Assembly: GCA_964429005.1 (NCBI GenBank)
Contig: CAYSAJ010000016.1
Span: 1-43,246, forward strand
Length of the DNA: 43,246 nucleotides
Source of the DNA: JACRBE01 sp964429005
GTDB taxonomy: Bacteria > Chlamydiota > Chlamydiia > Chlamydiales > JACRBE01
Direction: 5' to 3'
This document shows, piece after piece, positions 16,147-24,547 of the stretch. Below the pieces are notes generated by a model. The model was not told the origin of the DNA. It did no database searches and saw only the letters and a program-made list of their open reading frames with translations. The translations under genes were made by a program, and so were the position numbers. Within the stretch, counting starts at the first letter, position 1; every line of letters starts with the position of its first letter.

Positions 16147-17520
16147 ATGAATATGGAAGAAATTTTAGAAATTATGAACCAGATCAATAATTGGGTCTGG
16201 GGTCCACCTCTTCTAATTCTTCTTGTTATCGTTGGAATCTACCTCACAGTTCGTACTAAAGGAGTCCAATTTCGTTATCTATGGTATTCTCATAAACTAG
16301 CTTTCACAAAGCAAGATCATTCATCGCAAGGTGATATTTCCCATTTTCAGTCATTAATGACAGCGCTTGCTGCCACGATCGGCATTGGAAGCATTTCTGG
16401 TGTCGCTACAGCGATTGCGATCGGAGGTCTTGGCTCTCTTTTTTGGATGTGGGCGGCAGCCATTATCGGTATGGCCACAAAGTATGGGGAAGCAATCTTA
16501 GCTGTTCGCTACCGTATCAAAGATGAGAAAGGAGAGATGTGTGGCGGCCCTATGTACTATCTGGAAAAAGGGCTTGGAAGTAAATTTTTAGCAGTAAGTT
16601 TTGCAATTCTTGGCGCGCTTACAGCCATCGGCACCGGAAATATGGTCCAAGCGAACTCTGTGTCTGGAGCTTTTGTAGAGCTTTGTCATTTAAACCCCCT
16701 TTGGGTTGGCTTAATTTTAATGGTGTGCACGGGCTTTGCTCTGATTGGTGGCATTAAAAGTATAGGAAAGATTGTAGGTTTTTTAGTGCCCGCTATGGCG
16801 ATCTTTTATATTTCGGGAGGGGTTCTAATTCTACTTCTTCGATTTCAAGACATTCCTCATGCACTTTACTTAATTTGCAAGACGGCTTTTACTGGGCAAG
16901 CAGCATCAGGAGGTTTTGTAGGCTCGAGCATGATGCTCGCCATCCAGCTTGGTGTGTCTAGAGGTGTTTTTTCTTCAGAAGCGGGCCTTGGCTCTTCGCC
17001 GATTGCAGCGGCAGCGGCAAGAACAGATATTCCCGGGAGGCAAGCTTTAGTGTCGATGTCCTCTGTTTTCATTACAACAGGGATTGTTTGCTCTATTACT
17101 GGGCTTGCAATCGCAGTTACTGGTGTAGTGGGTACTACAGGCGCAAATGGTGCAGTGCTCAACGGCTCCGCTCTTGCCCTTGCAGCATTTGATTCTGTCA
17201 TTCCACACGGCGGGCTTTTTGTGACCATTGCGCTAATCCCATTTGCTTACTCAACAATCTTAGGTTGGGCCTATTACGGTGAAAAATGTATTGAATACCT
17301 ATTTGGGATAAATACCGTGAAATTATATCGCATTCTCTTTACAATTTTAGTTCTTCCCGGAGCGCTCCTTAATCTAGAATTCGTTTGGAGTCTTGCAAAT
17401 ATCCTCAACGGTTTAATGGCCATTCCAAACCTTATAGGTTTATTTTTACTCGGTTCAGTCATTGCCAAAGAGACGAAATTATTTGATCATATGCTCCAGA
17501 GGGAAAAAGGAGCTGTATGA
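16147..17520 (+). CDS. Na+:alanine/glycine symporter (AGCS family), copy 1
   Basis: 457 aa with about 10-11 hydrophobic spans. It belongs to the AGCS family (AlsT/DagA), which brings alanine or glycine into the cell with Na+. The family core GDISHFQSLMTALAATIGIGSISGVATAI is visible around residues 60-89, together with MCGGPMYYLEKGLG and GVFSSEAGLGSSPIAAAAA. It is followed by a close paralogue that overlaps it by 4 bases (ATGA at 17517-17520). Two neighbouring ATGs (16147, 16153) are possible starts, with no clear ribosome binding site for either. Confidence 0.93.
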   Translation: MNMEEILEIMNQINNWVWGPPLLILLVIVGIYLTVRTKGVQFRYLWYSHKLAFTKQDHSSQGDISHFQSLMTALAATIGIGSISGVATAIAIGGLGSLFWMWAAAIIGMATKYGEAILAVRYRIKDEKGEMCGGPMYYLEKGLGSKFLAVSFAILGALTAIGTGNMVQANSVSGAFVELCHLNPLWVGLILMVCTGFALIGGIKSIGKIVGFLVPAMAIFYISGGVLILLLRFQDIPHALYLICKTAFTGQAASGGFVGSSMMLAIQLGVSRGVFSSEAGLGSSPIAAAAARTDIPGRQALVSMSSVFITTGIVCSITGLAIAVTGVVGTTGANGAVLNGSALALAAFDSVIPHGGLFVTIALIPFAYSTILGWAYYGEKCIEYLFGINTVKLYRILFTILVLPGALLNLEFVWSLANILNGLMAIPNLIGLFLLGSVIAKETKLFDHMLQREKGAV

Positions 17521-18881
17521 ATTTTCTAGTCAAATGGGTCAGAGATTTTAATGACTTTCTCTGGGGCCCGCCCCTTTTAATTCTACTTGTAGTTGTGGGA
17601 ATTTTTTTAACAATTCTCCTCAAAGGGATTCAATTCCGCTATTTTCTCACATCCCATTTTTTGGCCTTTACGAAACATGATCAAAAATCTCAGGGTGACA
17701 TTTCCCATTTTCAATCCCTTATGACGGCTCTAGCAGGAACTATCGGTATGGGAAGTATTGCAGGTGTTGCCACAGCTGTCGCAGTCGGCGGGCTAGGATC
17801 TACTTTTTGGATGTGGGTCACAGCTTTGATTGGTATGGCGATCAAGTATGCAGAAGCGATTTTAGCGATTAAGTATCGCGTTAAAGATGCCTCAGGACAA
17901 ATGTGTGGCGGTCCTATGTACTATTTAGAGAGAGGAATGAACAGTAAATTTTTGGCAGTGTCCTTTGCCATTTTTGCGATTCTCAGCTCATTCGGTATCG
18001 GCAATATGGTCCAATCCAATTCAGTAGCTTTAGCCTCCCATGAGCTTTTTGGGGTGCCCCCTCTTGCTGCTGGATTTTTCATGATGATCATCACCGGCTT
18101 TTCTATCCTCTGGGGGATTAAGAGCATTAGTAAAATTGTTTCGATTATTGTTCCAGCTATGGCAGGTTTTTACATTTTAGGCGGACTTATTATCCTGATC
18201 GCCCACGCAAGCGCTATTCCAGCTGCTCTCGCCGTCATTGTAAAAACAGCTTTTACCGGCCAAGCTGCAACAGGAGGCTTTTTAGGTTCAACGATCATGA
18301 TGGCAATTCAAATGGGTGCCTCTCGTGGTATTTTTTCTTCCGAGGCGGGTATGGGAAGTTCTCCGATCGCAGCGGCGGCAGCTAAAACCTCATCGCCTGG
18401 TGTGCAAGCTCTCGTTTCCATGTCTTCCGTCTTCATCACAACAGGTGTTGTTTGTACGATCACAGCACTTGTCATTGCGATTTCTGGCGTTCTTGGGGAA
18501 ACAGGGGTAAATGGAGAGATGCTGAACGGCTCTGCCTTAGCTTTAAGAGCCTTTAATCAAGCTCTCCCCGGTGGTGGGTTGATTGTAACGATTGCGATCA
18601 TTCCATTTGCCTACTCCACGATTCTTTCATGGGCCTACTATGGAGAAAAATCGATTGAGTATCTTTTTGGCATGAGGGCCATTAAGTTCTACCGGGTGAT
18701 CTTCACTTTGTTTATTTTGCCGGGGGCTACTTTTTCGCTAGGTTTTGTGTGGGATTTTTCCAATCTCATGAATGGCCTGATGTCAATTCCCAATCTGATC
18801 GGGGTTTTATTCCTCTATAAGGTAGTGCTCAACGAAACAAAAATCTTTGAGAAAAGTTTTCAAATGAAAGATTTTTCATAA
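17517..18881 (+). CDS. Na+:alanine/glycine symporter (AGCS family), copy 2
   Basis: 454 aa, collinear over its whole length with the preceding symporter and very similar to it (GDISHFQSLMTALAGTIGMG, MCGGPMYYLERG and GIFSSEAGMGSSPIAAAAA all match). The pair therefore arose by tandem duplication. Differences cluster in the loops and in the middle membrane spans, so the two may differ in substrate preference; this is inference. Start overlaps copy 1 by 4 bases, so expression is coupled. A hairpin terminator follows. Confidence 0.93.
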   Translation: MNFLVKWVRDFNDFLWGPPLLILLVVVGIFLTILLKGIQFRYFLTSHFLAFTKHDQKSQGDISHFQSLMTALAGTIGMGSIAGVATAVAVGGLGSTFWMWVTALIGMAIKYAEAILAIKYRVKDASGQMCGGPMYYLERGMNSKFLAVSFAIFAILSSFGIGNMVQSNSVALASHELFGVPPLAAGFFMMIITGFSILWGIKSISKIVSIIVPAMAGFYILGGLIILIAHASAIPAALAVIVKTAFTGQAATGGFLGSTIMMAIQMGASRGIFSSEAGMGSSPIAAAAAKTSSPGVQALVSMSSVFITTGVVCTITALVIAISGVLGETGVNGEMLNGSALALRAFNQALPGGGLIVTIAIIPFAYSTILSWAYYGEKSIEYLFGMRAIKFYRVIFTLFILPGATFSLGFVWDFSNLMNGLMSIPNLIGVLFLYKVVLNETKIFEKSFQMKDFS

Positions 18882-18935
18882 AAGCTATTGATTTATAAAG
18901 AAATTTTTTGAAAGATGAAAATTTCTGATTTCTTT

Positions 18936-18980
18936 AGAAGTTGCTGCAGGAGGGGGATATTTCTATAGCAACTTCTTTTC
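18936..18980 (+). terminator. probable terminator of the symporter operon
   Basis: AGAAGTTGCT (18936-18945) pairs perfectly with AGCAACTTCT (18967-18976) across a 21-base loop, followed by TTTTC. The loop is long for an intrinsic terminator. It sits between the symporter pair and a convergent minus-strand gene and could serve both. Confidence 0.55.
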
Positions 18981-18983
18981 TGA

Positions 18984-19286
18984 TTAAATTGTTACTTTGA
19001 AAATTGCAACGTTAGTGTGGTTTGGATTTGTAGAGGGGGAGCTTGCCCATACTCTTCGCCTTGTTCCATCCGCTTCAATATTTACTGCGTAAGAACCTTG
19101 GCCTAAGATGCTGTGATCTACGATCAAGCCTATACCCTTCAATCGCTCAAGAATGGAGGTGGCTCTCTCTTGATCCACAAGTTTTACGGCTAACCCATAT
19201 TGAGATACTCTCAACCCCTCAATGACTTCCTCGCGATGGTAAGCTACGCAAGGGATGAAATAAGAGGGCAAAGTAGAAATATCCAT
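18984..19286 (-). CDS. small protein of unknown function
   Basis: 100 aa, no signal peptide or membrane span. The start is strongly supported by AAGGAG seven bases ahead of the ATG. The middle (VIEGLRVSQYGLAVKLVDQ) and the glycine-rich GQGSYAVNIEADGTRRRVWAS look like a small alpha/beta fold, but I recognise no family. It is the last gene of the leftward valS group, 76 bases after the preceding ORF. Confidence 0.6.
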   Translation of the reverse strand: MDISTLPSYFIPCVAYHREEVIEGLRVSQYGLAVKLVDQERATSILERLKGIGLIVDHSILGQGSYAVNIEADGTRRRVWASSPSTNPNHTNVAIFKVTI

Positions 19287-19362
19287 AAATTCTCCTTAAA
19301 ACTTGATTTTGGCCAAGATTATAAAGATCGCTATAATAAAAACATCATTTAAAAAGTTTTTA

Positions 19363-20124
19363 TTATTTGTATAATTGTAATTGCTGGCTAAGACCCAATA
19401 ATTGCCTTAAAGAAAAAACTTGAAAGGGTCTTATGCCCCCGGGTGACACGCTGAAGGTTAAGCCACATCGGTTCATCAGATATTCTGGAGTAAATTCTTC
19501 CTTTATAAAGCCTTCTGGTAGACTCGTGCTTGCTATAAAGGATTCTAAAAAAATCTTTAGCAAGTTAAATGAAGCCTCTAGGTGCTCTGGTGTGTGGATT
19601 TTATTATCAAAAAAGACTACTTGACCTTGCTGTTTAATTGAGGTCCCATCCGATACTTCTCCTAAAAGAAAAATAACAGGGCGCTCAAGAAGATCCCTTC
19701 TTTCACTTCCTAGGGGAAGTGAGATAGAAGGTCTTGGAACTGGGGCAGGGGTAGGGATTCTAGTCGCAGCCTCTCTACCTGCTATGGCTGCTCTCGTTGC
19801 AGTATAAACCCTTCTAACTACAGCCTCGTGAAGGGGGGAGGAAATCACTCGGGTTGTAGGTCTTCCAGCGCTTACAGGATCAAGGTCGTGTCTTGTGGGA
19901 GCTCCGCTGCCAGATCTCGTAGGAATCACGCCTGCTGCTGCAGAAGCTACTTTTGAGGTGCTTGCTTCTACAGAACCTGCGGTTCTTTTTACAGGTCTAT
20001 ATTCAGTTCTTGAAGGAGAGGGGGATCTGCCTGCGGTAGATACTCCAGCTGCCCCTCTTCCTCGTGTAGAATCTAAATCGCTATAAGGTATGTATGATGG
20101 ATATAAAGATGTTCGTGCTGCCAT
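19363..20124 (-). CDS. candidate secreted effector with disordered N-terminus, unknown
   Basis: 253 aa. Residues about 1-145 are low-complexity and rich in Ser, Thr, Arg, Pro and Ala, with no hydrophobic segment. The last 105 residues look folded (ERPVIFLLGEVSDGTS, then VVFFDNKIHTPEHLEASFNLL). A disordered Ser/Thr-rich N-terminus ahead of a small domain is common in type III secretion substrates of chlamydiae; this is inference only. It begins 4 bases after the valS stop, without a clear ribosome binding site, so it is probably made by coupling to valS. No recognised family. Confidence 0.6.
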   Translation of the reverse strand: MAARTSLYPSYIPYSDLDSTRGRGAAGVSTAGRSPSPSRTEYRPVKRTAGSVEASTSKVASAAAGVIPTRSGSGAPTRHDLDPVSAGRPTTRVISSPLHEAVVRRVYTATRAAIAGREAATRIPTPAPVPRPSISLPLGSERRDLLERPVIFLLGEVSDGTSIKQQGQVVFFDNKIHTPEHLEASFNLLKIFLESFIASTSLPEGFIKEEFTPEYLMNRCGLTFSVSPGGIRPFQVFSLRQLLGLSQQLQLYK

Positions 20125-20128
20125 AATT

Positions 20129-22948
20129 TCAAAATGTTGAGAGTTTTTTAGTGATTTCTAGAAGAGTGCTTTCGTCCTCTTCGAGTTTTTGTTTTGTTTG
20201 TTCTACTAAAGAGGCTGGAGCCCTTTCTATAAATTGAGGCATCGATAATTTGGTCTTGCTGCCTTCAATTTGCTTTTGAATTTTTTCGATTTCTTTCAGC
20301 AATCGCTGTTTTTCACGTTCTTTGAATTCTTCAGGAAGAGGGATTGTGATCTGCAGGTCTTCAACTTTTGAAGAGGAAGAGAAAGCAAGAGAGGGCGGCG
20401 CTATGCAAAAAGTGATCTTTCCAAGACGAACGAGCGATGAGAGAATTTGCTGATTGCTCTCTATAAGAGGAGAGAGGTAGGAGGTGCTAGATAAATAGAC
20501 ATCAGTCATGACAGGGGGAGCGAGCGCCATCTCTGCACGAACTTTGCGAATTTCGGCTAGAACTAGGCAAATAGAGCTAAAATCTTTTTCGGCTTCCTTT
20601 TTCAAGAAGTGAGAGTGGAAGTGGGGGAAAGGTGCGCTAATGCATGCTTTGCTGGTTAACATCTCAAGAAGATCTCTCGTGAGAACATCCACAGAGGGGT
20701 TTGTCTTAAGGTCGGGGAATTGATTTTTTAACCTTTGGAAAATCTCCTCAGTAATAAAAGGACAGATTGGATGCATAGAGCTAATTGAGCAAGAAAGGAT
20801 GTAAAGAAGAAGCTTTTGTTTAGAAGTTCTTTGCTCAGGAGTTCCTATTTTAGTAAAGAGGTAGGGCTTGCAAAGCTCAACATAGTAAGCGCAAAATTCA
20901 TCCCAGAAAAATTTATAGATGCTATTTGCAAGCTCATCAAAGTCATAAGATTCAAGGCTTGACTCCATCCGGCGAATGCACGCATGGAGGCGAGATAAAA
21001 TCCAATGGTCTTCTAAGGTCCATAAACTTTCATCAAAAGAGGTCTGAAGGTCATTTTCTGATAAATCGTGGATGTTCATAAAAATGAATCTGGTTGCATT
21101 CCAGAATTTATTGGAAAAGTTCTTGTATTCCTCAAATCGCCGACGATCAAGATCTATTTGTCGTGCATGAGTCACTGATGAGCAAAGAGCCATTCGCATC
21201 GCATCAGCGCCATAAAGAGAGATGATTTCAATCGGATCGATTACATTCCCTTTTGACTTGGACATTTTTTCCCACTTAGATTGAACTTCCGGAGGAGTAG
21301 GCTCTCCCAGTTCGTAAGAGAGACGTTCAGTTTGTGAAACATACGCGATAGATCCATCTTCTTTTTTTCTCCAATACGACTTTCCGTAGATGAGCCCATG
21401 AATGAAAGTCTTATGGAATGGAACCTCTTTCATGGCATATTCACCAAAAAAAATCATTCGGGCGACCCAGAAAAAGAGAATGTCGTGCCCTGTAACAAGA
21501 GTAGATGTAGGATAGAATTTTTTTACGTAGTCTTTATCATGGGGCCATCCTAACGAGCTAAACGGCCAGAGCCCTGAAGAAAACCAAGTGTCTAGTACAT
21601 CTTCATCTTGTTTCCAGTCATCTGGATTTGCAGCGACCTCGGGAGGTAGTCCTTCATCAATATAACAAATTTTGCGGGTAGGGTCTTTTTTGTGATGCCA
21701 TACAGGAATTCTGTGTCCCCACCATAGCTGGCGTGAAATACACCAATCACGTAAATTATCGATCCAGTGAAAATAAGTCTTTTCCCAGTAAGAGGGGATC
21801 ATGTCCACTTTTTTTAGGGCTACTGCATCAATCAGCTTTTGCTTGTACTTTGTGATGCGAACAAACCATTGCTTCGAAAGATAAGGTTCAATGACTGCCT
21901 TGGATCTGTAGGAAACACCCACATTGTGTGTGTGAGGTTCAATTTTTTCGAGGAGGTCTAGTTGCTGAAGAGTCTGAACGACAACTTTTCTCGCTTCTTG
22001 CATAGAGAAGCCTTTAAAAGGAGGGTAGGTGTTGTTGAGAGTCCCATTTTTTTCCATAATGTTAATCATAGGAAGATGATGGCGAAGAGCCATTTCATAA
22101 TCATTGAAGTCATGGGCAGGAGTGATTTTTACAGCCCCTGTTCCAAATGAAGGGTCTACAAAATCATCGGCAATGATTGGAATTCGGCGGCCTGTTAATG
22201 GATGGTCAATCTCTGATCCAATCAAATGCTGGTAGCGGGGATCTTTAGGGGATACAGCTACTGCAGTGTCTCCCAGCATCGTTTCAGGTCTTGTGGTCGC
22301 AATAATAATCGATTCATTCGTTCCAGCTACTGGATATCTTAGATGCCATAGAAAGCTTGATTTTTCCTCATACTCAACTTCATCGTCGGCAAGGGCTGTT
22401 TCGGTGACTGGATCCCAGTTAACAAGGTAGTCTCCTTGATAAATGAGACCTTCATCAAACATTTGCTTGAATATAGACTTCACCGCAAAGTTCGCTTCAT
22501 CATCCATAGTAAATCGCAGTCTACTCCAGTCACAAGAGCAGCCTAGTTTTTTCAGCTGGCTGATGATTTTGCTTTGGTGATCATCTTTCCATGCAAAGAC
22601 GTGAGAAAGGAATTCTTCTCTAGGGTAGTCTACTCTTCGTTTTCCTTCTTTGGCCATGAGGTGACGTTCTACGACAGTTTGAGTCGAAATCCCAGCGTGG
22701 TCTGTACCGGGAACCCATAAAACTTCAAAGCCTTTTTTTCTTTTATAACGAATCAAGATGTCCTGGATCGTGTCGACAAGAGCATGCCCCATATGCAGGA
22801 CCCCTGTTACGTTAGGAGGGGGGAGAATGATGCAATAAGAGGGTTTAGAAGAATGGGCGTCTGCTTTGAAATGATGATGTTGTTCCCAAAATTTATACCA
22901 CTCGTCTTCAGTAAGAGAGGGATCATATGATGTAGGTAATTCGTCCAT
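20129..22948 (-). CDS. valS: valyl-tRNA synthetase
   Basis: 939 aa, normal length. It attaches valine to tRNA-Val and edits mischarged threonine. The class I HIGH motif appears in PPPNVTGVLHMGHA (about 43-56), and the KMSKS motif in WEKMSKSKGNVIDP. The editing domain lies between (TTRPETMLGDTAVAV, GTGAVKITPAHDFND). The C-terminal coiled coil typical of ValRS is present (EEFKEREKQRLLKEIEKIQK, then a second charged helix). It lies near pknD, as in Chlamydia. Identification is secure. Confidence 0.97.
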   Translation of the reverse strand: MDELPTSYDPSLTEDEWYKFWEQHHHFKADAHSSKPSYCIILPPPNVTGVLHMGHALVDTIQDILIRYKRKKGFEVLWVPGTDHAGISTQTVVERHLMAKEGKRRVDYPREEFLSHVFAWKDDHQSKIISQLKKLGCSCDWSRLRFTMDDEANFAVKSIFKQMFDEGLIYQGDYLVNWDPVTETALADDEVEYEEKSSFLWHLRYPVAGTNESIIIATTRPETMLGDTAVAVSPKDPRYQHLIGSEIDHPLTGRRIPIIADDFVDPSFGTGAVKITPAHDFNDYEMALRHHLPMINIMEKNGTLNNTYPPFKGFSMQEARKVVVQTLQQLDLLEKIEPHTHNVGVSYRSKAVIEPYLSKQWFVRITKYKQKLIDAVALKKVDMIPSYWEKTYFHWIDNLRDWCISRQLWWGHRIPVWHHKKDPTRKICYIDEGLPPEVAANPDDWKQDEDVLDTWFSSGLWPFSSLGWPHDKDYVKKFYPTSTLVTGHDILFFWVARMIFFGEYAMKEVPFHKTFIHGLIYGKSYWRKKEDGSIAYVSQTERLSYELGEPTPPEVQSKWEKMSKSKGNVIDPIEIISLYGADAMRMALCSSVTHARQIDLDRRRFEEYKNFSNKFWNATRFIFMNIHDLSENDLQTSFDESLWTLEDHWILSRLHACIRRMESSLESYDFDELANSIYKFFWDEFCAYYVELCKPYLFTKIGTPEQRTSKQKLLLYILSCSISSMHPICPFITEEIFQRLKNQFPDLKTNPSVDVLTRDLLEMLTSKACISAPFPHFHSHFLKKEAEKDFSSICLVLAEIRKVRAEMALAPPVMTDVYLSSTSYLSPLIESNQQILSSLVRLGKITFCIAPPSLAFSSSSKVEDLQITIPLPEEFKEREKQRLLKEIEKIQKQIEGSKTKLSMPQFIERAPASLVEQTKQKLEEDESTLLEITKKLSTF

Positions 22949-23179
22949 AGAAAATCAATATTTTTTTGAGGAAGAATACCAAAATAAAAGGCTGTGGTCA
23001 ATGATTAAGACTCTGAAAAAGAGGGGGTAGTTACTATGCAGATTCCAAAATTAAAATAAAAATTTATTATATTTCTTATTATTAAATTTTTTAATTTATA
23101 AATTTTTATTAGTTTGATCAATTTTTTGAATTCGTTTTTTCAGCTCTATGGTAGAATCTCGCTCAAATAAAGAGTTATC

Positions 23180-24547
23180 ATGAGAATGGACTACTCACTT
23201 TCTAGTCAGCTTCTCTCTCTTGTTTTATCCTATAGAAACGAGAGAGGGTCAGAGGAAACATGGTCTATGGAACCTTGTCAGAGGCCTGTTGACTGGAAAA
23301 ATCCCCGTTTTTACTTCACTCTCGCCGATATGGTGGCGATCGGTGTTGTTAATCTTGTTGAGTCGGTTGTTTATGTCATATTAGCCGCCTTATCTACCTT
23401 GATATTTCCCATTTCTAAAGCCCCCTTGCATTTTTTCGTAAAACTGCTCAGTAGCGCCTCGTTTACAACGATCTGGCTTATTGTAAGCGCTACCCTTCAT
23501 ATAATAGTTCCTCATTCTAAGTCGCTACTGAACCTAGTTGAAGATCCTACTTTTGTAGAAAGTACAGACAATCTTGTGCCTCGGAATTTTCTGACAAAAG
23601 AGGCATTTATGAGATCGGTGCTGAGTGATATCACAAAGTGGGATATCACTAGAGAAACAGATAAAGACTTTACCGCTCAGTGGGTGCGAAGTTGCCGTAA
23701 TGCACGCATGAGCATAGCAGAGGTGACTCAGGTCGTTCCTATTGTGAAGCAGACTTATTTTGCAAATTTTGACGACTTAGTGAAATTGCTCCGCGCTTTT
23801 TATAATCCTTTAGATAGGGAGAGTCGTGAGGTCCTTTTGGATGGGGACTTTAATAGGAAAAGGGAATATTTTGCCATTCGCCCTTTTATTTATTATGGAC
23901 TCGACAAAACAGGAAGAAAACTTCCGATCCCAGATTGTTTACATGCCGATTCAAAAGAAAAAATCAAACTTCTACGCCAGGTTGAAATCTCACCTGTTAT
24001 TCAAGAAGTGGTTGATGCGACAGCAAGTCTTGGACGTTATGTACAATCAATAAAGGAATACGTATCTCCTGAAATTAAAAGATTCGCAAGGGAGCTTGCA
24101 GGTTATCATAGAGTTACTTATGAGGAAATGAAGGATATTGTTTATTTCTCCTTTGATCCTGTAGGACGATTTTTTGGGGATTTTTCAGAAGGGCTTATGG
24201 AATATTCTGAGCGACTTAATGTGAGGAAGTTGATGATAGCTAAGGAGAAAAATCTATCGTCTGCCGTTGATCCAGCTACGAAAATGGCGCGAGATAAGAT
24301 ACTTCAAGCAAAGATCGATCGGGCAAAGTTAATTCAAGCAAAAATCATAGACCTGCGAGCTCTCGCTAAAGAGAGATGGCATGAAGAGGCAGTTGAGCGT
24401 TTTATATCTCAACCCTCACTCCAAGAAGTCATGGGTGGTCTCTCTAATGAAGCAAAAGCAATGATGCAAGAATTAACAGAGTTTTCCTATAGAGCAGAAC
24501 GTGACGGGTTGATTTCGCAAATCTCTAGGATTCAGATTGGCTCTTAA
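23180..24547 (+). CDS. protein with bilobed hydrophobic region, Inc-like candidate
   Basis: 455 aa, no recognised domain. After about 45 polar residues there are two closely spaced hydrophobic lobes, roughly residues 48-75 (MVAIGVVNLVESVVYVILAA...) and 86-113 (LLSSASFTTIWLIVSATLHIIV), separated by a short turn. The remaining 340 residues are soluble, Lys/Arg/Glu-rich and largely helical. This layout is that of chlamydial inclusion-membrane (Inc) proteins, which are placed in the vacuole membrane by type III secretion; function here is inference. A -10-like TAGAAT lies at 23152-23157. The 3' end overlaps convergent pknD by 23 bases. Confidence 0.65.
   Translation: MRMDYSLSSQLLSLVLSYRNERGSEETWSMEPCQRPVDWKNPRFYFTLADMVAIGVVNLVESVVYVILAALSTLIFPISKAPLHFFVKLLSSASFTTIWLIVSATLHIIVPHSKSLLNLVEDPTFVESTDNLVPRNFLTKEAFMRSVLSDITKWDITRETDKDFTAQWVRSCRNARMSIAEVTQVVPIVKQTYFANFDDLVKLLRAFYNPLDRESREVLLDGDFNRKREYFAIRPFIYYGLDKTGRKLPIPDCLHADSKEKIKLLRQVEISPVIQEVVDATASLGRYVQSIKEYVSPEIKRFARELAGYHRVTYEEMKDIVYFSFDPVGRFFGDFSEGLMEYSERLNVRKLMIAKEKNLSSAVDPATKMARDKILQAKIDRAKLIQAKIIDLRALAKERWHEEAVERFISQPSLQEVMGGLSNEAKAMMQELTEFSYRAERDGLISQISRIQIGS

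Noticed and set aside
16866..17228. 120-codon minus-strand frame within the first symporter
   Set aside because: Shadow of the GC-rich conserved part of a membrane protein gene; no ribosome binding site.
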